Source: a virus. Taken from it: DNA of 64,000 bases. The stretch is taken from positions 1-64,000 of the IMG/VR virus record IMGVR_UViG_3300042564_005549, one strand, 5' to 3'. The notes under the pieces are model-generated. The model saw only the letters and a list, made by a program, of their open reading frames with translations. It was not told where the DNA came from and ran no database searches. Numbering within the stretch: the stretch's first letter is position 1; every line of letters begins with the position of its first letter. Below, piece by piece: positions 36,401-47,571 of this stretch. A program made the position numbers and the translations under genes.

Positions 36401-37204
36401 AGTCCGAAATACATTGGTTACAGTTATCAAATATTAGACCCTGAATTATATCCGGATGTTTTCAAAAAGAATAACGTATGGGGACCGTTACCAATAACTA
36501 TGGAATTTTCTGAAGATGGTGAAAGAGTTCGTGCGTGTTTAAATGAACCAACACATATTGCAAATGACGGAGTTACACAAGTTCAAGGTAGATTAACTGA
36601 ATCGTCACAACCGGTACCGTTCTTTTTATGGGATAAGAAAGGAACAGGATTTGGGGCATATAATACAGAAACATTAGATGACCAATCTTGGGACATTGTT
36701 AACGTTCAAGTACAACCATTACAGGGTATGACATATGCGTATAATGTAACAGGTTCAACAGACGATTCATCCGACAAATACTTGTTATTACCAATCACAT
36801 ATGATTTCACAGGCACATCAGTATCAACATTGAATGTTGTGGATGACGAAGGTTTCGCTTACGATGCGGTAATATCAGGAATTACAGGAAACGAATACCA
36901 TCAGTATGATTCACAATATCCTGGTTACACAGTTTTACAAGTAACATCGGGAACTTTAGGTAATCCATCGGCGGGTATGTTATATACTCGTTATGGTAAT
37001 GCGGGAACTTGGAACGGTATCCCTTGGACAACATCAACCGATTTCTTTATTAGAAGAACACAAGATTATTATAACGGAACTAAACAAATACTGTCAACAC
37101 CATTTATGTTCCACTTTGGATTAAGACCGGGTAAAACAGGTCTTGATAAATTTATTGATAGGTTCGGACCTAAAGGTGCATTTAAATCATCGAACTTGAC
37201 ATAA
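33461..37204 (+). CDS. Large wedge or baseplate-periphery protein (gp7-like position)
   Basis: A 1,247-residue virion protein after gp6-like. The N-terminal 150 residues resemble a carboxypeptidase-regulatory-type beta sandwich: VCGRLTVNNGFGVPNARVSI, then after a charged loop 'GDFMIWGVPLGEQIIVCDVD'. The rest is beta-rich with many Cys pairs and is not recognised. In T4, gp7 (1,032 residues) occupies this place after gp6. That is a positional match only. The stop overlaps the next start as TAATG. It may interact with the three following genes, which are linked in the same way. Confidence 0.5.
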   Translation: MIQKHRIHTNIGEDQYIKFEVKQDFDLLEVLSLKLSQRDVYTSLCADYGVVCGRLTVNNGFGVPNARVSIFIPLDDDDVNDPVISALYPYTEVTDKDDNHYRYNLLPARKQHSGHAATGTFPDQTDILDREEVLEVYEKYYKYTVKTNSAGDFMIWGVPLGEQIIVCDVDLSDISCFSLRPDDYLRKGFGLEEFQSTYEFKASVDIDSLPQIKTFKKTIEVYPFWGSEDLCEIGLTRTDFDLSDQGVKIEPKAYLIGGTYTDGRPGLKANCSVKRDSNKKCDLTTKAGKIEMIRMTAEYDENNRPKLELYDVKEDILDDGSFIVSLPMNMDFVYTNEFGENEYSNDPNKGIPTSGCYRFKFKTLQEGTAEFLVPNIREYTTNVDKSYAWSTLYDDYPSESLSLILNTSDGFYTPQDYFYRFTYNKVFTVSSFHNSFFKNSLSTLSGQLLGLKELAPPKESDCENAIVTPPVNFGFRNYTIKLLIADILLFFEQLSTVSGFIFNNSVAKIFHRFSDATNFWPIKSVSRALRRYAYGIQDSGQRELFLIDFPSCLECNKDNEYGTVGGLGNSVDFCEVGTVTIQGTSVESPRTVIATNFVFNNPDPVTCSGATTPADLTYFINNQTNYILTTGSNGVLLTGTTIFTSGATITFNDTLGMFNESITYSAVIRDKNASTVGSEQLAALEEGCALYDTPYDEALVQKYYIVPNRTEILPTSYTAGMDVMATLISDVDSSNKPLPASYDGETYTPRTTSGQSEFSNGIFAMIPGTMTNRRVVAIMKEYRRRRRMAKLFCSGVVNYSFVDNWLSGSLYFISFETQKRFLFWTKSACCENIIKRVTQKNIKTNENEPHYYYRSTTYNNGTGEWGVAFNGSKKRLNRPTTIVDLGPRDEFIREICVDPNLDPNCSVSREIGPSSFKDFGEILGMAINYRMDVSNSNFDVRNFFDNNGFYSNGIRSALDGDLLQLISINSEVGIEQFDLQSPKYIGYSYQILDPELYPDVFKKNNVWGPLPITMEFSEDGERVRACLNEPTHIANDGVTQVQGRLTESSQPVPFFLWDKKGTGFGAYNTETLDDQSWDIVNVQVQPLQGMTYAYNVTGSTDDSSDKYLLLPITYDFTGTSVSTLNVVDDEGFAYDAVISGITGNEYHQYDSQYPGYTVLQVTSGTLGNPSAGMLYTRYGNAGTWNGIPWTTSTDFFIRRTQDYYNGTKQILSTPFMFHFGLRPGKTGLDKFIDRFGPKGAFKSSNLT

Positions 37205-39003
37205 TGGAAAAAAGAAAAATTATATTACCAGAGAAGAGGTATCATAAAGCATCTTCAGAAGACCAAATCCTCCAAATAAATTTTGAAGAGGGTAAGAGTT
37301 TATTAACAAACGACGACAGAGATGTTATTTTGGACATAAATGAGTTATTCGGTCAAGAGAGAAACGATAGTAAAAGATATAAATTATATGGTAAACTAAA
37401 AGTTGTATTTAGAAATATGTACAGTGGGTTATCAAGTTACTTACCATTGTCAGAAGAATTGGCATTGGTTGGTGACGGAGATGACGGTGAATTTGATGGG
37501 TACTTACCATACAATGAATTTGCTTTTTTAAGAAATGATGTGTATCGAGAAAAGTCTAACGATATCGATGTTGCAGATTTAAGTACGTTCACGGGAATTA
37601 CAGTAACAAAAACAGGTGACATTACACACCAATTGATTACACCGATGAATGCTCCTTATCACAATTGGAATTTATACGTATCATACGTTTATGACCACGA
37701 TGAAAGTTATCCGATGAAGTACACGTTGTCAGGAAACACAACGATGAGTTTTGTGAGTGGAGATGGTATTCCTTTTAGAATTTCAGATAACAACGCAAGT
37801 TATAGATTAACAAGCCCTGTTGACCACGGAATGAGTGAAGGTGAATATGTTATACTTGGAGGTTACCCATATTATATTAATTCTATCGGTAATGAATATT
37901 ATAATTCAGAACTATATGTTTTAGATATTTTAAAATCACAAATACCTTCAGGAACAACAACATTCAACAATACGTTAGTAACAGGTAAAAGATGTATTGA
38001 TACAAAAAATATATCAGGAACCACATCAACATATTATGTTCATAAACATAAAACCGCAACTAATACTAACGATTATATTTTAGATAAAGCAGGATTTGAA
38101 AGTCCGATTTTTGAAGATGAGAGAAAATTAGTATTTGAAAATATATCAGGAACTAATGATGTATTAGTTGAGAGAAATAGAATGGAGGCCGTTCTTTATG
38201 ATTTTAAAGAACCCTTTGTATTAACAGGATTAACAAATAATTTAAATTATGAACCAACTGATTTATATCTATCGGTTTTATTTAGAAATGGAAACGGGTA
38301 TTTTGATTACCCACCTAAAGTAGGTTGGAAATTTAATTTACACAATACTTGGATTGATAACCATTTTAATGGTTCAAATAAATCATTACCTCCATATGAA
38401 ACAGGTATGGGTACAGGTACACAATTTGTAAAAAGTGGAATCACATTTACAAGCGGTAGTACATTACCAGTTGGTACTGTATTAACAGGTGCTTTTATAG
38501 AATATAGTCCTTCACAAATTAAAGAAAGGGTAATATCGGAATCGATGTATAGGTTATCAAATCCTACAAATATTTTTAATTATAATCAATCAGTAACAGT
38601 TGAAGGATTTAGTGGAGCAACATCTACAAATATGTATGGTGTAATTTATCAACCACATTATAGAGTTAAAATTAGAGAGTTGTCACCATACGTCGAGGCG
38701 TCATCAACGGCAGATATAGATAATCTACCACAAAACGCAAGATTTTTTCCATTCGAGAATGTATGGAAATGGAGAGACGTCTATGATTATGGATACACAG
38801 ATGATTTAGGATATGGAGTTGACTATCCGTTTTTAAATAATACACATTATGTAAGAACCGATATTAATTTCTATATGAGAAATGAAAAAAATTATCAACA
38901 TAAAGCTGATGGAATTTTTGATTTCAACGGATTTATCAATAGATATAATAATAAAAATAATAGATTGGATAGAAATAATTCAAACACAAGTAAAAACTGT
39001 TAA
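37204..39003 (+). CDS. Virion structural protein, wedge/fibre-network candidate
   Basis: A 599-residue protein coupled by TAATG to the genes on both sides. The N-terminal 120 residues are charged and helical. The rest is beta-rich with many Gly, Thr and Tyr, as in fibre or wedge proteins. A TGTQFVKSGITFTSGSTLPV segment and others like it recall beta-sheet fibre domains. No family is recognised. The context (gp25, gp6, then this run) places it among wedge proteins of the gp7 to gp10 type. Confidence 0.55.
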   Translation: MEKRKIILPEKRYHKASSEDQILQINFEEGKSLLTNDDRDVILDINELFGQERNDSKRYKLYGKLKVVFRNMYSGLSSYLPLSEELALVGDGDDGEFDGYLPYNEFAFLRNDVYREKSNDIDVADLSTFTGITVTKTGDITHQLITPMNAPYHNWNLYVSYVYDHDESYPMKYTLSGNTTMSFVSGDGIPFRISDNNASYRLTSPVDHGMSEGEYVILGGYPYYINSIGNEYYNSELYVLDILKSQIPSGTTTFNNTLVTGKRCIDTKNISGTTSTYYVHKHKTATNTNDYILDKAGFESPIFEDERKLVFENISGTNDVLVERNRMEAVLYDFKEPFVLTGLTNNLNYEPTDLYLSVLFRNGNGYFDYPPKVGWKFNLHNTWIDNHFNGSNKSLPPYETGMGTGTQFVKSGITFTSGSTLPVGTVLTGAFIEYSPSQIKERVISESMYRLSNPTNIFNYNQSVTVEGFSGATSTNMYGVIYQPHYRVKIRELSPYVEASSTADIDNLPQNARFFPFENVWKWRDVYDYGYTDDLGYGVDYPFLNNTHYVRTDINFYMRNEKNYQHKADGIFDFNGFINRYNNKNNRLDRNNSNTSKNC

Positions 39004-39809
39004 TGAAAGTTTTAAAAAATATTAGAGATGGTATAGTCTTAAATTTAGAATCCAACTTCAAACCAGATTTAGGTAGAGAAGAGGCGTTAGAACAATTTGA
39101 GAACGAAACCATAAGAACCATTATCAATCCTGCGGAAAATTACGAAACGATGAGGTATATTCATAAACCTTATTCGGGTATCACTTCAAACCCAACGGAC
39201 ACTCAATCAGATATTTGGTTTTATTTTTATTTCTATAATCAAAGTGGAACTCACGTTGGTGGTTTAGATTATTCTTTAATTGGTATTGACCATATCGAGA
39301 ATGCTAAACAACTTAGACAAACTACTAAAACATTTTTTAGATTAGAATTTTTTATGGTTCCTGATGGTGAAGTTCCCGATAGAACAAATAGAAAATTAGT
39401 ATTTGCTAAAAATCTTTCATTACCACTTGGAGAAAAAGTTTTTTACACCGGATTTAACGATTACATAAGTGTACCCATTTTTAATGGTTCAAATTATAGA
39501 AACAAAGAAAATATGTATCTGTTTTGGTTCCAAGAGGATGACGCATTTGTCGGTACTATGTTAACGGGTACAACTTTTTATATGACTGCAAGATTTTTTA
39601 ATGGAGAAGACGGAACTGTTTTAAACTTTTCAAACACATCTTTATCCACTAACACTTCAGTTTTGGAGTATAGAGATTTATATTATAAGGTAACGATAGA
39701 CAGGTCAGATTATTCATATCAAGTATTCAGATATTCAGGAACTACAGGAACAAGAATCGGAGAATCGGGTGACCCCATAAAATTTTATGAAATAGTATCT
39801 GGAGGATAA
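39003..39809 (+). CDS. Virion structural protein, unknown
   Basis: A 268-residue protein linked by TAATG overlaps to both neighbours. A helical N-terminus (residues 1-50, rich in E and R) is followed by a beta-rich body with repeated strand-loop units such as FFRLEFFMVPDGEVPDRTN. I do not recognise it. Gene order and coupled translation suggest it assembles with the adjacent virion proteins. No transmembrane or enzyme motif is visible. Confidence 0.55.
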   Translation: MKVLKNIRDGIVLNLESNFKPDLGREEALEQFENETIRTIINPAENYETMRYIHKPYSGITSNPTDTQSDIWFYFYFYNQSGTHVGGLDYSLIGIDHIENAKQLRQTTKTFFRLEFFMVPDGEVPDRTNRKLVFAKNLSLPLGEKVFYTGFNDYISVPIFNGSNYRNKENMYLFWFQEDDAFVGTMLTGTTFYMTARFFNGEDGTVLNFSNTSLSTNTSVLEYRDLYYKVTIDRSDYSYQVFRYSGTTGTRIGESGDPIKFYEIVSGG

Positions 39810-40747
39810 TGGATAAAATACAACATACAATATTAAAAACCACAACAGGTCAAACATTTAACCTACCAGTATTCTTAGAACAGAGTATTAAGGATTTAGG
39901 TATTATGGTGGGATTTGATGGTGATATTGGACAAACCCAACAAATCTGCAACTTCACATATAAAGGTAACGGTAGTTCGGTTACAGTATATAATACGGTT
40001 AACACCACGAGATATGGTGCATTAATCGATGCAATTTTTACTATTAATTGGGGTGACGGAGCAACAAGTACACTTACAATGCCGGTTATGAATATCGATA
40101 ATGTAAGTTTACCATCCGCATCACACACATACTCAACTAACGGAACATATGTGATTGAAGTTACGGTGAATTCACCTTGGGATGTTAGAAAAGTTAAAAA
40201 AACTATTGAAATACCGTTCGTCCAATCTTTTGGTTATCCAACGGATTTAGGTGAATTAACATTTGATGTTCCATATTCCGACCCTGTTACTGCTCACACA
40301 CAAACATACTTACAAGATTATAGAACATTGACGGGAGCAACTAACAGTACTACCGTTACTTTTTTAGGTATTGGAAAGAGTAGAGTTGATGAGAAAAAAT
40401 TATACGGGACCAATGCGGGTTATACGGGGGTGACAGTCACCTCAGAATATACAGGTTACACCATCGATGGGTTAGCCTACAGGGACTATGAAGATGGGTA
40501 CACCCACATTTCAGGTGTCACTTCAGGAACGACTGAAACATTTTTTCAGGATGAAATATACAATGGGATGATTACAAGAAATGAACATTTTTTAGGATTT
40601 GTGGACGACCCACAAATTTTTTCAGATGTTTTTGTAGAAAGAGGACAGATGAGTGTTATGGAAAAAAACTTTAGATTAACCGAAATTGACAACACAGGAG
40701 AAATTGATGTGTATGGAAATGGATATTTTAAAGTACGAAAACAATAA
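39809..40747 (+). CDS. Virion protein with PKD-like domain
   Basis: A 312-residue protein. Residues about 70-125 carry a PKD-type beta sandwich: INWGDGATSTLTMP, then SHTYSTNGTYVIEVTV, with the classic WGDG and HxYxxxGxYxVxVxV pattern. PKD modules are common in Bacteroidota surface proteins and phage fibres and usually act as spacers or binders. The last 70 residues (DPQIFSDVFVERGQMSVMEKN) are distinct. The TAATG start couples it to the gene before. It is probably a fibre or baseplate-periphery protein. Confidence 0.65.
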   Translation: MDKIQHTILKTTTGQTFNLPVFLEQSIKDLGIMVGFDGDIGQTQQICNFTYKGNGSSVTVYNTVNTTRYGALIDAIFTINWGDGATSTLTMPVMNIDNVSLPSASHTYSTNGTYVIEVTVNSPWDVRKVKKTIEIPFVQSFGYPTDLGELTFDVPYSDPVTAHTQTYLQDYRTLTGATNSTTVTFLGIGKSRVDEKKLYGTNAGYTGVTVTSEYTGYTIDGLAYRDYEDGYTHISGVTSGTTETFFQDEIYNGMITRNEHFLGFVDDPQIFSDVFVERGQMSVMEKNFRLTEIDNTGEIDVYGNGYFKVRKQ

Positions 40748-40753
40748 AAATTA

Positions 40754-40761
40754 TATTTATA
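40754..40761 (+). promoter_or_regulatory. TATTTATA start-region element
   Basis: Exact TATTTATA, 15 nt before the ATG at 40777. Confidence 0.5.
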
Positions 40762-40776
40762 GATAAATAAAAAAAG

Positions 40777-41685
40777 ATGGCAGTAGGAAGTTACGGAACT
40801 ATAAGACCGGCAGACGTTTCACCAGCAGATGTTGATATATATTATCACTTTGTTTCAGGTAGAACTGCAAGTACTGAAGTTCAATTTGAAAAACTCGATA
40901 ATTCCCAAGATGTATTGACACCGGTTTACCATAATGACACAACAGGAGGTAATTCAGGTACGGAAATATTGGGCGGGATGTATAATTTAAAATTAGAATC
41001 TTCGAGATTTTCGGATTTAGGTATATATACACTTTATCTAAGACCCAAACAAATTAGAACAATCGTCACTGATTGTGGTGTATTATCTTCTTTGCCGTCA
41101 GTAAGAGGTTTGATTATTGATATTTCACAAATTGATAGTTCGGATGCTAACAAATTCACACCACAAGGATTAGTTGGTTACAGAATTGAGTATTTGGATG
41201 ATTCAGGGGCTAAAATTCCTAATTTCTTTAGGGTAGTGACTTCTTCATTCTATTGTGAACCAGTTTTATCTAATTTAACGAATTCATCACAGAAAGCGAT
41301 TAGATACAGATATTCAGATATAACAACAAACTTAATGTTTTTGACATTAACACCTAGCTCTTCGCCGTCTAGTAGACCTAATACCATACCGTTTATTGGT
41401 CAACCAAACCAAAATATCATTTTGACAAACACTCATTTCAATCCGGTTATGTTGGAAATTGAAATGGTTGAACACGATGCTACCACATTGGCACACGCAC
41501 TTTATGGTAATCAAAGTAAGTCAGTTAATGATGGTATTTACACAATTTATGACCAAAATAATCAAATCTATAAGCAGTTTAACTTATACGAAATTAAAGA
41601 CGATATTAACGAAACACTATACGAGATTAGAGAAAAGAATGATAATATCGACGAAACATTAAACTTTGATGTTATAACTCAATAA
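40777..41685 (+). CDS. Virion structural protein, unknown
   Basis: A 302-residue protein, beta-rich in residues 1-230 and ending in a charged helix ([20 protein letters not shown]) that looks like a short coiled coil. Such C-terminal helices often attach fibres or join trimers. The stop overlaps the start of the giant Pro-Thr protein (TAATG), so the two are likely made together and may interact. No family recognised. Confidence 0.6.
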   Translation: MAVGSYGTIRPADVSPADVDIYYHFVSGRTASTEVQFEKLDNSQDVLTPVYHNDTTGGNSGTEILGGMYNLKLESSRFSDLGIYTLYLRPKQIRTIVTDCGVLSSLPSVRGLIIDISQIDSSDANKFTPQGLVGYRIEYLDDSGAKIPNFFRVVTSSFYCEPVLSNLTNSSQKAIRYRYSDITTNLMFLTLTPSSSPSSRPNTIPFIGQPNQNIILTNTHFNPVMLEIEMVEHDATTLAHALYGNQSKSVNDGIYTIYDQNNQIYKQFNLYEIKDDINETLYEIREKNDNIDETLNFDVITQ

Positions 41686-44600
41686 TGGCTAAAATAACAA
41701 GAAAGGTCCCATATCAGGCGGCTAGTGGTGGTGAAACGTTCAATGACAAACTCATCGGTTTACAAATAACCGATGGTAGTTCTCAATTGGCCAATACTCA
41801 ATTTCTTATCGACAGAGTAATTCCTGAAAAAGACAGTAAGACTTTTCATACCCAACCATTTTCTGATTTCTTAACATTAGATACATTACAGGAAGAGAAG
41901 AATTCAATTTATGATGATAACTCAATGGGTAGTACTCTACCTGAGAGAAGTAAGAAAATTAAATTCCACGATTCTAAAAACGATGCAACAAAATCGTTAT
42001 TCGGTTCGTTATCGACAAGATTAAATGGTGCAGTTGCGAATATCATTGAAAGTTTTCCTGCTGCGTTATTAGTCGATGTTGATTCACCTTCATCATCAAC
42101 AAGTGTCAGTGCGGTATTAACAGGTGTAACTTACGGTTATGACCAATTATCGAATACCACAAGATTTAAATTTAAAAAGTCATTAATTTATAATCCGTTT
42201 GATATAGTAATTCAAAAACCGGAAGGAATTGAAATATTACAATCAACTAACACATATAGAGATTTTTATTCATCATATACCAAATATGTAATAGATAACC
42301 TTATCGGTTCAACATTTGAAATTGTTTCCTATGATGAACCTGACAATGACGGTTACGCATCGATTAAAGTTAATGGTCGTTGCTTTCCGGGTTACAATGA
42401 ATACACCGACAATTATTTAATCAGACCAAATAATGCAGTTACTGAAGAATTCTTCAATAGTTTAGATGAATTAGAAACTGTTTTATTAGATAGAGAATCT
42501 ACACCAAAGTACACTGCGGCGTTTAAAGTTCCAACTGATTTATATGATGGAGCGGTTAGTGAATTGCAAAATGAATATGCAACTTGGCCAATTAGTAGAG
42601 ATGGATGGAACTTACAGATTGTTGGTCTTGATTATGAATCATACGTATCGACATTAAGTAACATTGGTAATATTGTGGATGATTATAAATCTAATTTAAT
42701 TATTAGATTCTTAACGTCACCACAACTTTACGAATTCGATACCGAAGAGAAAAAGGCGGAAGCCATTTTCCAATTATACGGACAAAGTTTTGATAAGATA
42801 AAGAAATTTATCGACAACATTGCGTTTATGAGGAATGTTAGTTATGACAAAGCTAACAACGTACCTGACGTATTATTAAAAAACTTAGCCGAAACTTTAG
42901 GATTATCAACAGTTAACTTGTATGATGAAAAATCATTACAAGAAATATTATATACAAGACATAGCCCACAATACGAAGGTGTTGGAATGGGTGTTAACTT
43001 ATTAGAAGGTGAATATGAATTCTACAGAAGATTAATCGTCAATCTTGCACATTTATACAAATCAAAAGGTACAAGATTAGCCATTGAATTCTTTTTGAAA
43101 TTCATAGGTGCACCAGAGCCGATGATTAGATTGGATGAATATATCTATCGTGTTGATAGTTTATTACCAAAATCAACGTATGAAAATGACATCAGAGAAG
43201 TTATCAGTGGAGTTAAAGAATTCAATCACGTTGAATTTGTTCCATTTGCAACAACAATTGACGGAGTCGATTACAATGCCTTTACTTACAGATTAGTAAC
43301 CACATCAGGCTCAACAGTATTATCAAGAACTGAATACCCTGTAACAACAGATGGTTTACCAAGAGCATTGAAAAGCTCTGATGGTTCATTGTACTTTGCA
43401 ATGGGTGCGGGTTGGTATAGAAAAACATTAGACCATAGGTCTGGTGACATTTTAGATAGAGAAAATTCTATATTAACAGGTAACACAAAAGTACTTAAGA
43501 CAAAATCAAAACCATTCACATATGGTGAAGATTACTTCAACAATTATAGACAATTACCAGGTTTAGATTACGGTTACGATTTAAACATCGAAATCGATAA
43601 TAAAAAAACTGAGGTGTTGGATGATGATGGTAACTTCACATATAAATTAAACAGAAAAAATATTAATGTTTTCTTAGATGGTTCACGAGCAATTGATTAT
43701 GACATCTATAGAAAGAGTAGAAACTTAACATTAGACTTTGGTACATTACCTCCACAGGAAAAACCATCATTTGCCGAGTTTTTAAAAGAGGCGGTTAGTC
43801 AAGTTATTAGAAACTCAAATACTATAAAGTATAAAAAAGAGTATCGTTTATTAAAACAAGTGTATGAAGCTTATGTTAATAGTGTTTCATTCACCCCATA
43901 CAACTATATTAAAATAAATGAATTCATTCAAAGAATGAGTCCATATTGGGTTAATGTGATTGACCAATTTGTTCCTGCAACCACACAATGGTTAGGAGGT
44001 AACTTAATTGAGAACGGTACATTTGGAAGGTCTAAGTTTCAATACAAACAACCTTGTACACCAAAAGAATTTGTTGAGGTATTATATCCTGATTTTGAAA
44101 CTGTAATTGAAGAAGATTTAGAAACAATTATAGGTGGAGGAACAACGACATATGAGAACGCAACTAACGAAGATAGTTTAAGAGGTTTATTCTCATTAAG
44201 TGGATTAACCTATACAATTTACTTAAACATCAATGGAAACATCTATTCAGGAACAAGTTCTAATTTACGTTCAGAACTTTTTACAGGATACACCCCAACA
44301 GTTAATTGTACATCATTAACAAATACTACGAGTTCAATTCCATTAATTTGTGAATATAAAAATTGGATTAATTTAAACTTACCGTTAATTAAAAATGAAT
44401 GGAAAGAAACATTAACCGATTTAGTACAGACAATCAATACACAAATAACCCAAGACAATTATGGTTGTATTGATGATTATGCACCATACACTGCAAAGAC
44501 TCAAACATCTAACTGTTCACAAGTTTATAAAAAGACACTTTCATTAGAGTACTTTTTAGATATTGACGGAGTTGAAAAAGTAAGATTCACGTTAGATACT

Positions 44601-47510
44601 ACAGATTGTAGAAATGGTGAAAGTATTGATTTTTATTTTGAACCGAATTATGGTTTAGATAAAGATGAATGTAATTTAAGAGTTGAGTTATCAGGACCAG
44701 CAATACCGTACCAAGGTTCAACAACTAATTGTCAATTAGTTGAAGATGTTTACATAACGGTTACGGGTACAACGACCGGTGTTGAAAATAATGGAATTTG
44801 GGATTTAAACATTTATATAACCAGTGGTACAACTTGTAACACCGGAGTATGTACTGATTGTGATTTCATAGAAATCAATGACCCAAAACCAATTAAGAGA
44901 GCGATATATGCGGATGATTTAGAATTAGTTACTTGTACGTATATTATCCCTAATGTTAAAGAAACAGATGTTTACGATATCATTATTTCCGATGCTGCAA
45001 ACTGTGAACAAAAATTCAGAATTGAGGGATTACAACAAAAGGTAGTCCAAATTTCTGATGAAGTAAGTGGATACACTATAAATCCTAAAGTACAATATAA
45101 AACTTCTTTTGATTATGGTATAAAGAAAGGAACTGAAATTTACAAATATGTTTCAGGTTCGGTTCCAACAACTTGGCAAGGTCTACAAAGTAGTCTTGTG
45201 TCTGGAAATGTTATTGAAGCATTTATTGAAGATATAGAAATAGGGGATAGAATTTTAAGTATAAGTCAAAAAGATTGTAATCTACAACCAACTGAAATGT
45301 TTAAGTTTGTTGAGGACAATGGATATCAATTTACTTTTGATTACTCGTTAGTTACAGTTGGAAGAAAAGAATGTTTAAGTTCTATTAAGAAAGATGTTAT
45401 TAACGGTGAGTTTGAAGTGTTACCAACAAGTAAAATATTGGTTTACACTAATATTAATGAATACTTAGAAACGGTTCCATATCATTTTACATACAAATAT
45501 CCTGAAGATTTATTTGTAAGACCCGAACAACCTGAAATGCCTTGTTGTGAATATCCTGAAGGATATTTCCAGAGTGGTGACTTTATGATAAATCAATTTG
45601 GTTTTCCTATTGAGGTAACAAGTGTTGATTTAAACTATTGTAATAGAGGAATTTACTACACGTTAGTAACATCTGGAACTTCAATTAATTCAGATACTAT
45701 TTTATTTAATGGACCTTCAAGTGGAGTTAATCGAATTATCATATCAACTAAAAATGATTCGGCCTATATTAGTCCGTTTACAGGAAATAAGTTTGAGTGT
45801 TTAGATATTGACACCCAACAATATTATTTAGGTTATGAATGTGATACGGTTCCAAGTGTTGCAAGTCTAACAAGATTAACAGGATGTACTGATGGTGACT
45901 GTACTCAAGTACAGGCAGGTCCAAATGCTCAAAGGTCATTTATTGCCGAGGATACAACTCCAACACCAACCCCTACGCCGAGTCCAACACCAACACCTAC
46001 CCCAACACCGACAGGAACTCCAACCCCTACACCAACTAGTACACCGACACCAACAAGTACACCTACGCCAACTGCGACTGGTACACCTACACCTACACCA
46101 ACTGAAACACCGGTACCACCAACGGCAACACCTACACCTACACCGACCCCAACACCGACAGGTACACCAACGGCAACACCAACAGTAACCCCAACACCGG
46201 TTTGTGAATTCAACATATCTGTGGATGTTGTTATACCAACTGCAACACCAACACCAACGCCAACATCGACACCAACACCTACACCTACACCGGTTTGTGA
46301 ATTCAATATTGGTGTAGATATCATTGCGTCTACCCCAACACCAACGCCAACATCGACACCAACACCTACACCTACACCGGTTTGTGAATTCAATATTGGT
46401 GTAGATATCATCGCATCAACTCCTACACCTACCCCGACACCAACACCTACGTCAACACCAACTGCAACTCCTACACCTACACCGGTTTGTGAATTCAATA
46501 TTGGAGTGGATATAATTGCATCAACTCCAACACCAACACCTACACCGAGCCCAACGCCTACAGGTACCCCAACTAATACACCTACAGCGACTCCAACCCC
46601 AACACCAATTTGTGAGTTTGGTATTACTGTAGATATTATTGCGTCAACACCAACTCCGACTCCGACTCCAACACCTACAAATACTCCGAGTCCGACACCT
46701 ACAAACACACCAACTAATACTCCAACTGCGACACCTACACCGACTCCAATTTGTGAGTTTAATATTGATGTTGTGGTTGTACCTTCTACACCAACACCAA
46801 CACCTACGTCAACACCAACATCAACTCCTACAAGTACCCCAACAAGTACTCCGACTAACACACCTACACCTACACCAACGGCAACTAACACACCTACACC
46901 TACACCGACAGCAACTCCAATTTGTGAGTTTAATATTGATGTAGTGGTAATCGCGTCAACTGCAACACCAACACCTACCCCAACACCTACCCCAACCGCA
47001 ACACCGACTAACACACCAAGTCCAACACCTACTAACACTCCAACCGCAACACCGACTAACACACCAAGTCCAACACCTACAAGTACACCAATACCTTGTG
47101 AGGCAACAATTACAAATACAAGTAACCCAACAAGTTGTGGTAACAATGCTGATGGTTCATTAACATTGAATGGTTCGGGTGGTGTCGGTCCATATTCGTA
47201 CTACTTATATGAAGATACTTCATTCCCTTATGAGACATCAGGTGGTACTGTATATCCAGGATTCCCAGTTCATAATCAAACAGGAGGTTACAATGTAACA
47301 GATTTAGTACCGGGTGGTTATTACTTAAGAATTGTAGATGCGAATGAATGTGAAGACTTTAGTGAAGTTGTGGTATTACCATATGACGACACTACTTGTG
47401 TAACACCACCATCATCATATTTCTGTAAGGAAGATAATTTTAGCCCTTGTCTTGAACAACTAAACCCTTGCGGACCTAGTCAAATAGTATGTACAGAATT
47501 TGAAGTATAA
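41685..47510 (+). CDS. Giant tail protein with Pro-Thr linkers, CEF repeats and SprB-type domain
   Basis: A 1,941-residue protein in clear blocks. Residues about 340-480 ([11 protein letters not shown], then [20 protein letters not shown]) resemble P2 gpI-type baseplate proteins that dock fibres. The middle is beta-rich with many cysteines. Residues about 1424-1804 are a long run of TPTPTP-type linkers, broken by seven copies of a 13-residue unit, (V/I)CEF(N/G)I-x-V. Residues about 1804-1905 form a SprB-type repeat ([20 protein letters not shown] then GPYSYYL), a module of Flavobacterium gliding adhesins. A Cys-rich tail closes it. It probably joins the baseplate to an extended, surface-binding fibre. 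Confidence 0.7.
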   Translation: MAKITRKVPYQAASGGETFNDKLIGLQITDGSSQLANTQFLIDRVIPEKDSKTFHTQPFSDFLTLDTLQEEKNSIYDDNSMGSTLPERSKKIKFHDSKNDATKSLFGSLSTRLNGAVANIIESFPAALLVDVDSPSSSTSVSAVLTGVTYGYDQLSNTTRFKFKKSLIYNPFDIVIQKPEGIEILQSTNTYRDFYSSYTKYVIDNLIGSTFEIVSYDEPDNDGYASIKVNGRCFPGYNEYTDNYLIRPNNAVTEEFFNSLDELETVLLDRESTPKYTAAFKVPTDLYDGAVSELQNEYATWPISRDGWNLQIVGLDYESYVSTLSNIGNIVDDYKSNLIIRFLTSPQLYEFDTEEKKAEAIFQLYGQSFDKIKKFIDNIAFMRNVSYDKANNVPDVLLKNLAETLGLSTVNLYDEKSLQEILYTRHSPQYEGVGMGVNLLEGEYEFYRRLIVNLAHLYKSKGTRLAIEFFLKFIGAPEPMIRLDEYIYRVDSLLPKSTYENDIREVISGVKEFNHVEFVPFATTIDGVDYNAFTYRLVTTSGSTVLSRTEYPVTTDGLPRALKSSDGSLYFAMGAGWYRKTLDHRSGDILDRENSILTGNTKVLKTKSKPFTYGEDYFNNYRQLPGLDYGYDLNIEIDNKKTEVLDDDGNFTYKLNRKNINVFLDGSRAIDYDIYRKSRNLTLDFGTLPPQEKPSFAEFLKEAVSQVIRNSNTIKYKKEYRLLKQVYEAYVNSVSFTPYNYIKINEFIQRMSPYWVNVIDQFVPATTQWLGGNLIENGTFGRSKFQYKQPCTPKEFVEVLYPDFETVIEEDLETIIGGGTTTYENATNEDSLRGLFSLSGLTYTIYLNINGNIYSGTSSNLRSELFTGYTPTVNCTSLTNTTSSIPLICEYKNWINLNLPLIKNEWKETLTDLVQTINTQITQDNYGCIDDYAPYTAKTQTSNCSQVYKKTLSLEYFLDIDGVEKVRFTLDTTDCRNGESIDFYFEPNYGLDKDECNLRVELSGPAIPYQGSTTNCQLVEDVYITVTGTTTGVENNGIWDLNIYITSGTTCNTGVCTDCDFIEINDPKPIKRAIYADDLELVTCTYIIPNVKETDVYDIIISDAANCEQKFRIEGLQQKVVQISDEVSGYTINPKVQYKTSFDYGIKKGTEIYKYVSGSVPTTWQGLQSSLVSGNVIEAFIEDIEIGDRILSISQKDCNLQPTEMFKFVEDNGYQFTFDYSLVTVGRKECLSSIKKDVINGEFEVLPTSKILVYTNINEYLETVPYHFTYKYPEDLFVRPEQPEMPCCEYPEGYFQSGDFMINQFGFPIEVTSVDLNYCNRGIYYTLVTSGTSINSDTILFNGPSSGVNRIIISTKNDSAYISPFTGNKFECLDIDTQQYYLGYECDTVPSVASLTRLTGCTDGDCTQVQAGPNAQRSFIAEDTTPTPTPTPSPTPTPTPTPTGTPTPTPTSTPTPTSTPTPTATGTPTPTPTETPVPPTATPTPTPTPTPTGTPTATPTVTPTPVCEFNISVDVVIPTATPTPTPTSTPTPTPTPVCEFNIGVDIIASTPTPTPTSTPTPTPTPVCEFNIGVDIIASTPTPTPTPTPTSTPTATPTPTPVCEFNIGVDIIASTPTPTPTPSPTPTGTPTNTPTATPTPTPICEFGITVDIIASTPTPTPTPTPTNTPSPTPTNTPTNTPTATPTPTPICEFNIDVVVVPSTPTPTPTSTPTSTPTSTPTSTPTNTPTPTPTATNTPTPTPTATPICEFNIDVVVIASTATPTPTPTPTPTATPTNTPSPTPTNTPTATPTNTPSPTPTSTPIPCEATITNTSNPTSCGNNADGSLTLNGSGGVGPYSYYLYEDTSFPYETSGGTVYPGFPVHNQTGGYNVTDLVPGGYYLRIVDANECEDFSEVVVLPYDDTTCVTPPSSYFCKEDNFSPCLEQLNPCGPSQIVCTEFEV
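45955..47095 (+). repeat. Pro-Thr (ACACCN-type) repeat tract with seven CEF units
   Basis: About 1.1 kb of degenerate ACACCNACNCC-like repeats encoding TP, with CEF units beginning near 46203, 46293, 46381, 46487, 46610, 46750 and 46920. Units 2 to 4 are nearly identical in DNA (GTTTGTGAATTCAATATTGG), which points to recent duplication. Units 1 to 4 begin V and units 5 to 7 begin I. Confidence 0.85.
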
Positions 47511-47541
47511 TAAGGCTTGAAAATAATAATAAAAAATAAGA

Positions 47542-47549
47542 TATTTATA
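47542..47549 (+). promoter_or_regulatory. TATTTATA start-region element
   Basis: Exact TATTTATA, 22 nt before the Hint gene ATG at 47572. Confidence 0.5.
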
Positions 47550-47571
47550 TAAAACAAAACAAACACTAAAA

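Noticed and set aside
45892-46188. A plus-strand frame of His, Gln and Leu repeats
   Set aside because: It is a frame-shifted reading of the same ACACCN repeat within the giant tail gene.
45955-47095. CRISPR array or diversity-generating retroelement
   Set aside because: The repeats are coding, in frame and degenerate. There is no reverse transcriptase, template repeat or Cas gene in the window.
45929-47146. A long minus-strand frame rich in GVGVGV
   Set aside because: It is the antisense of the Pro-Thr repeat tract. Low-complexity repeats keep several frames open.
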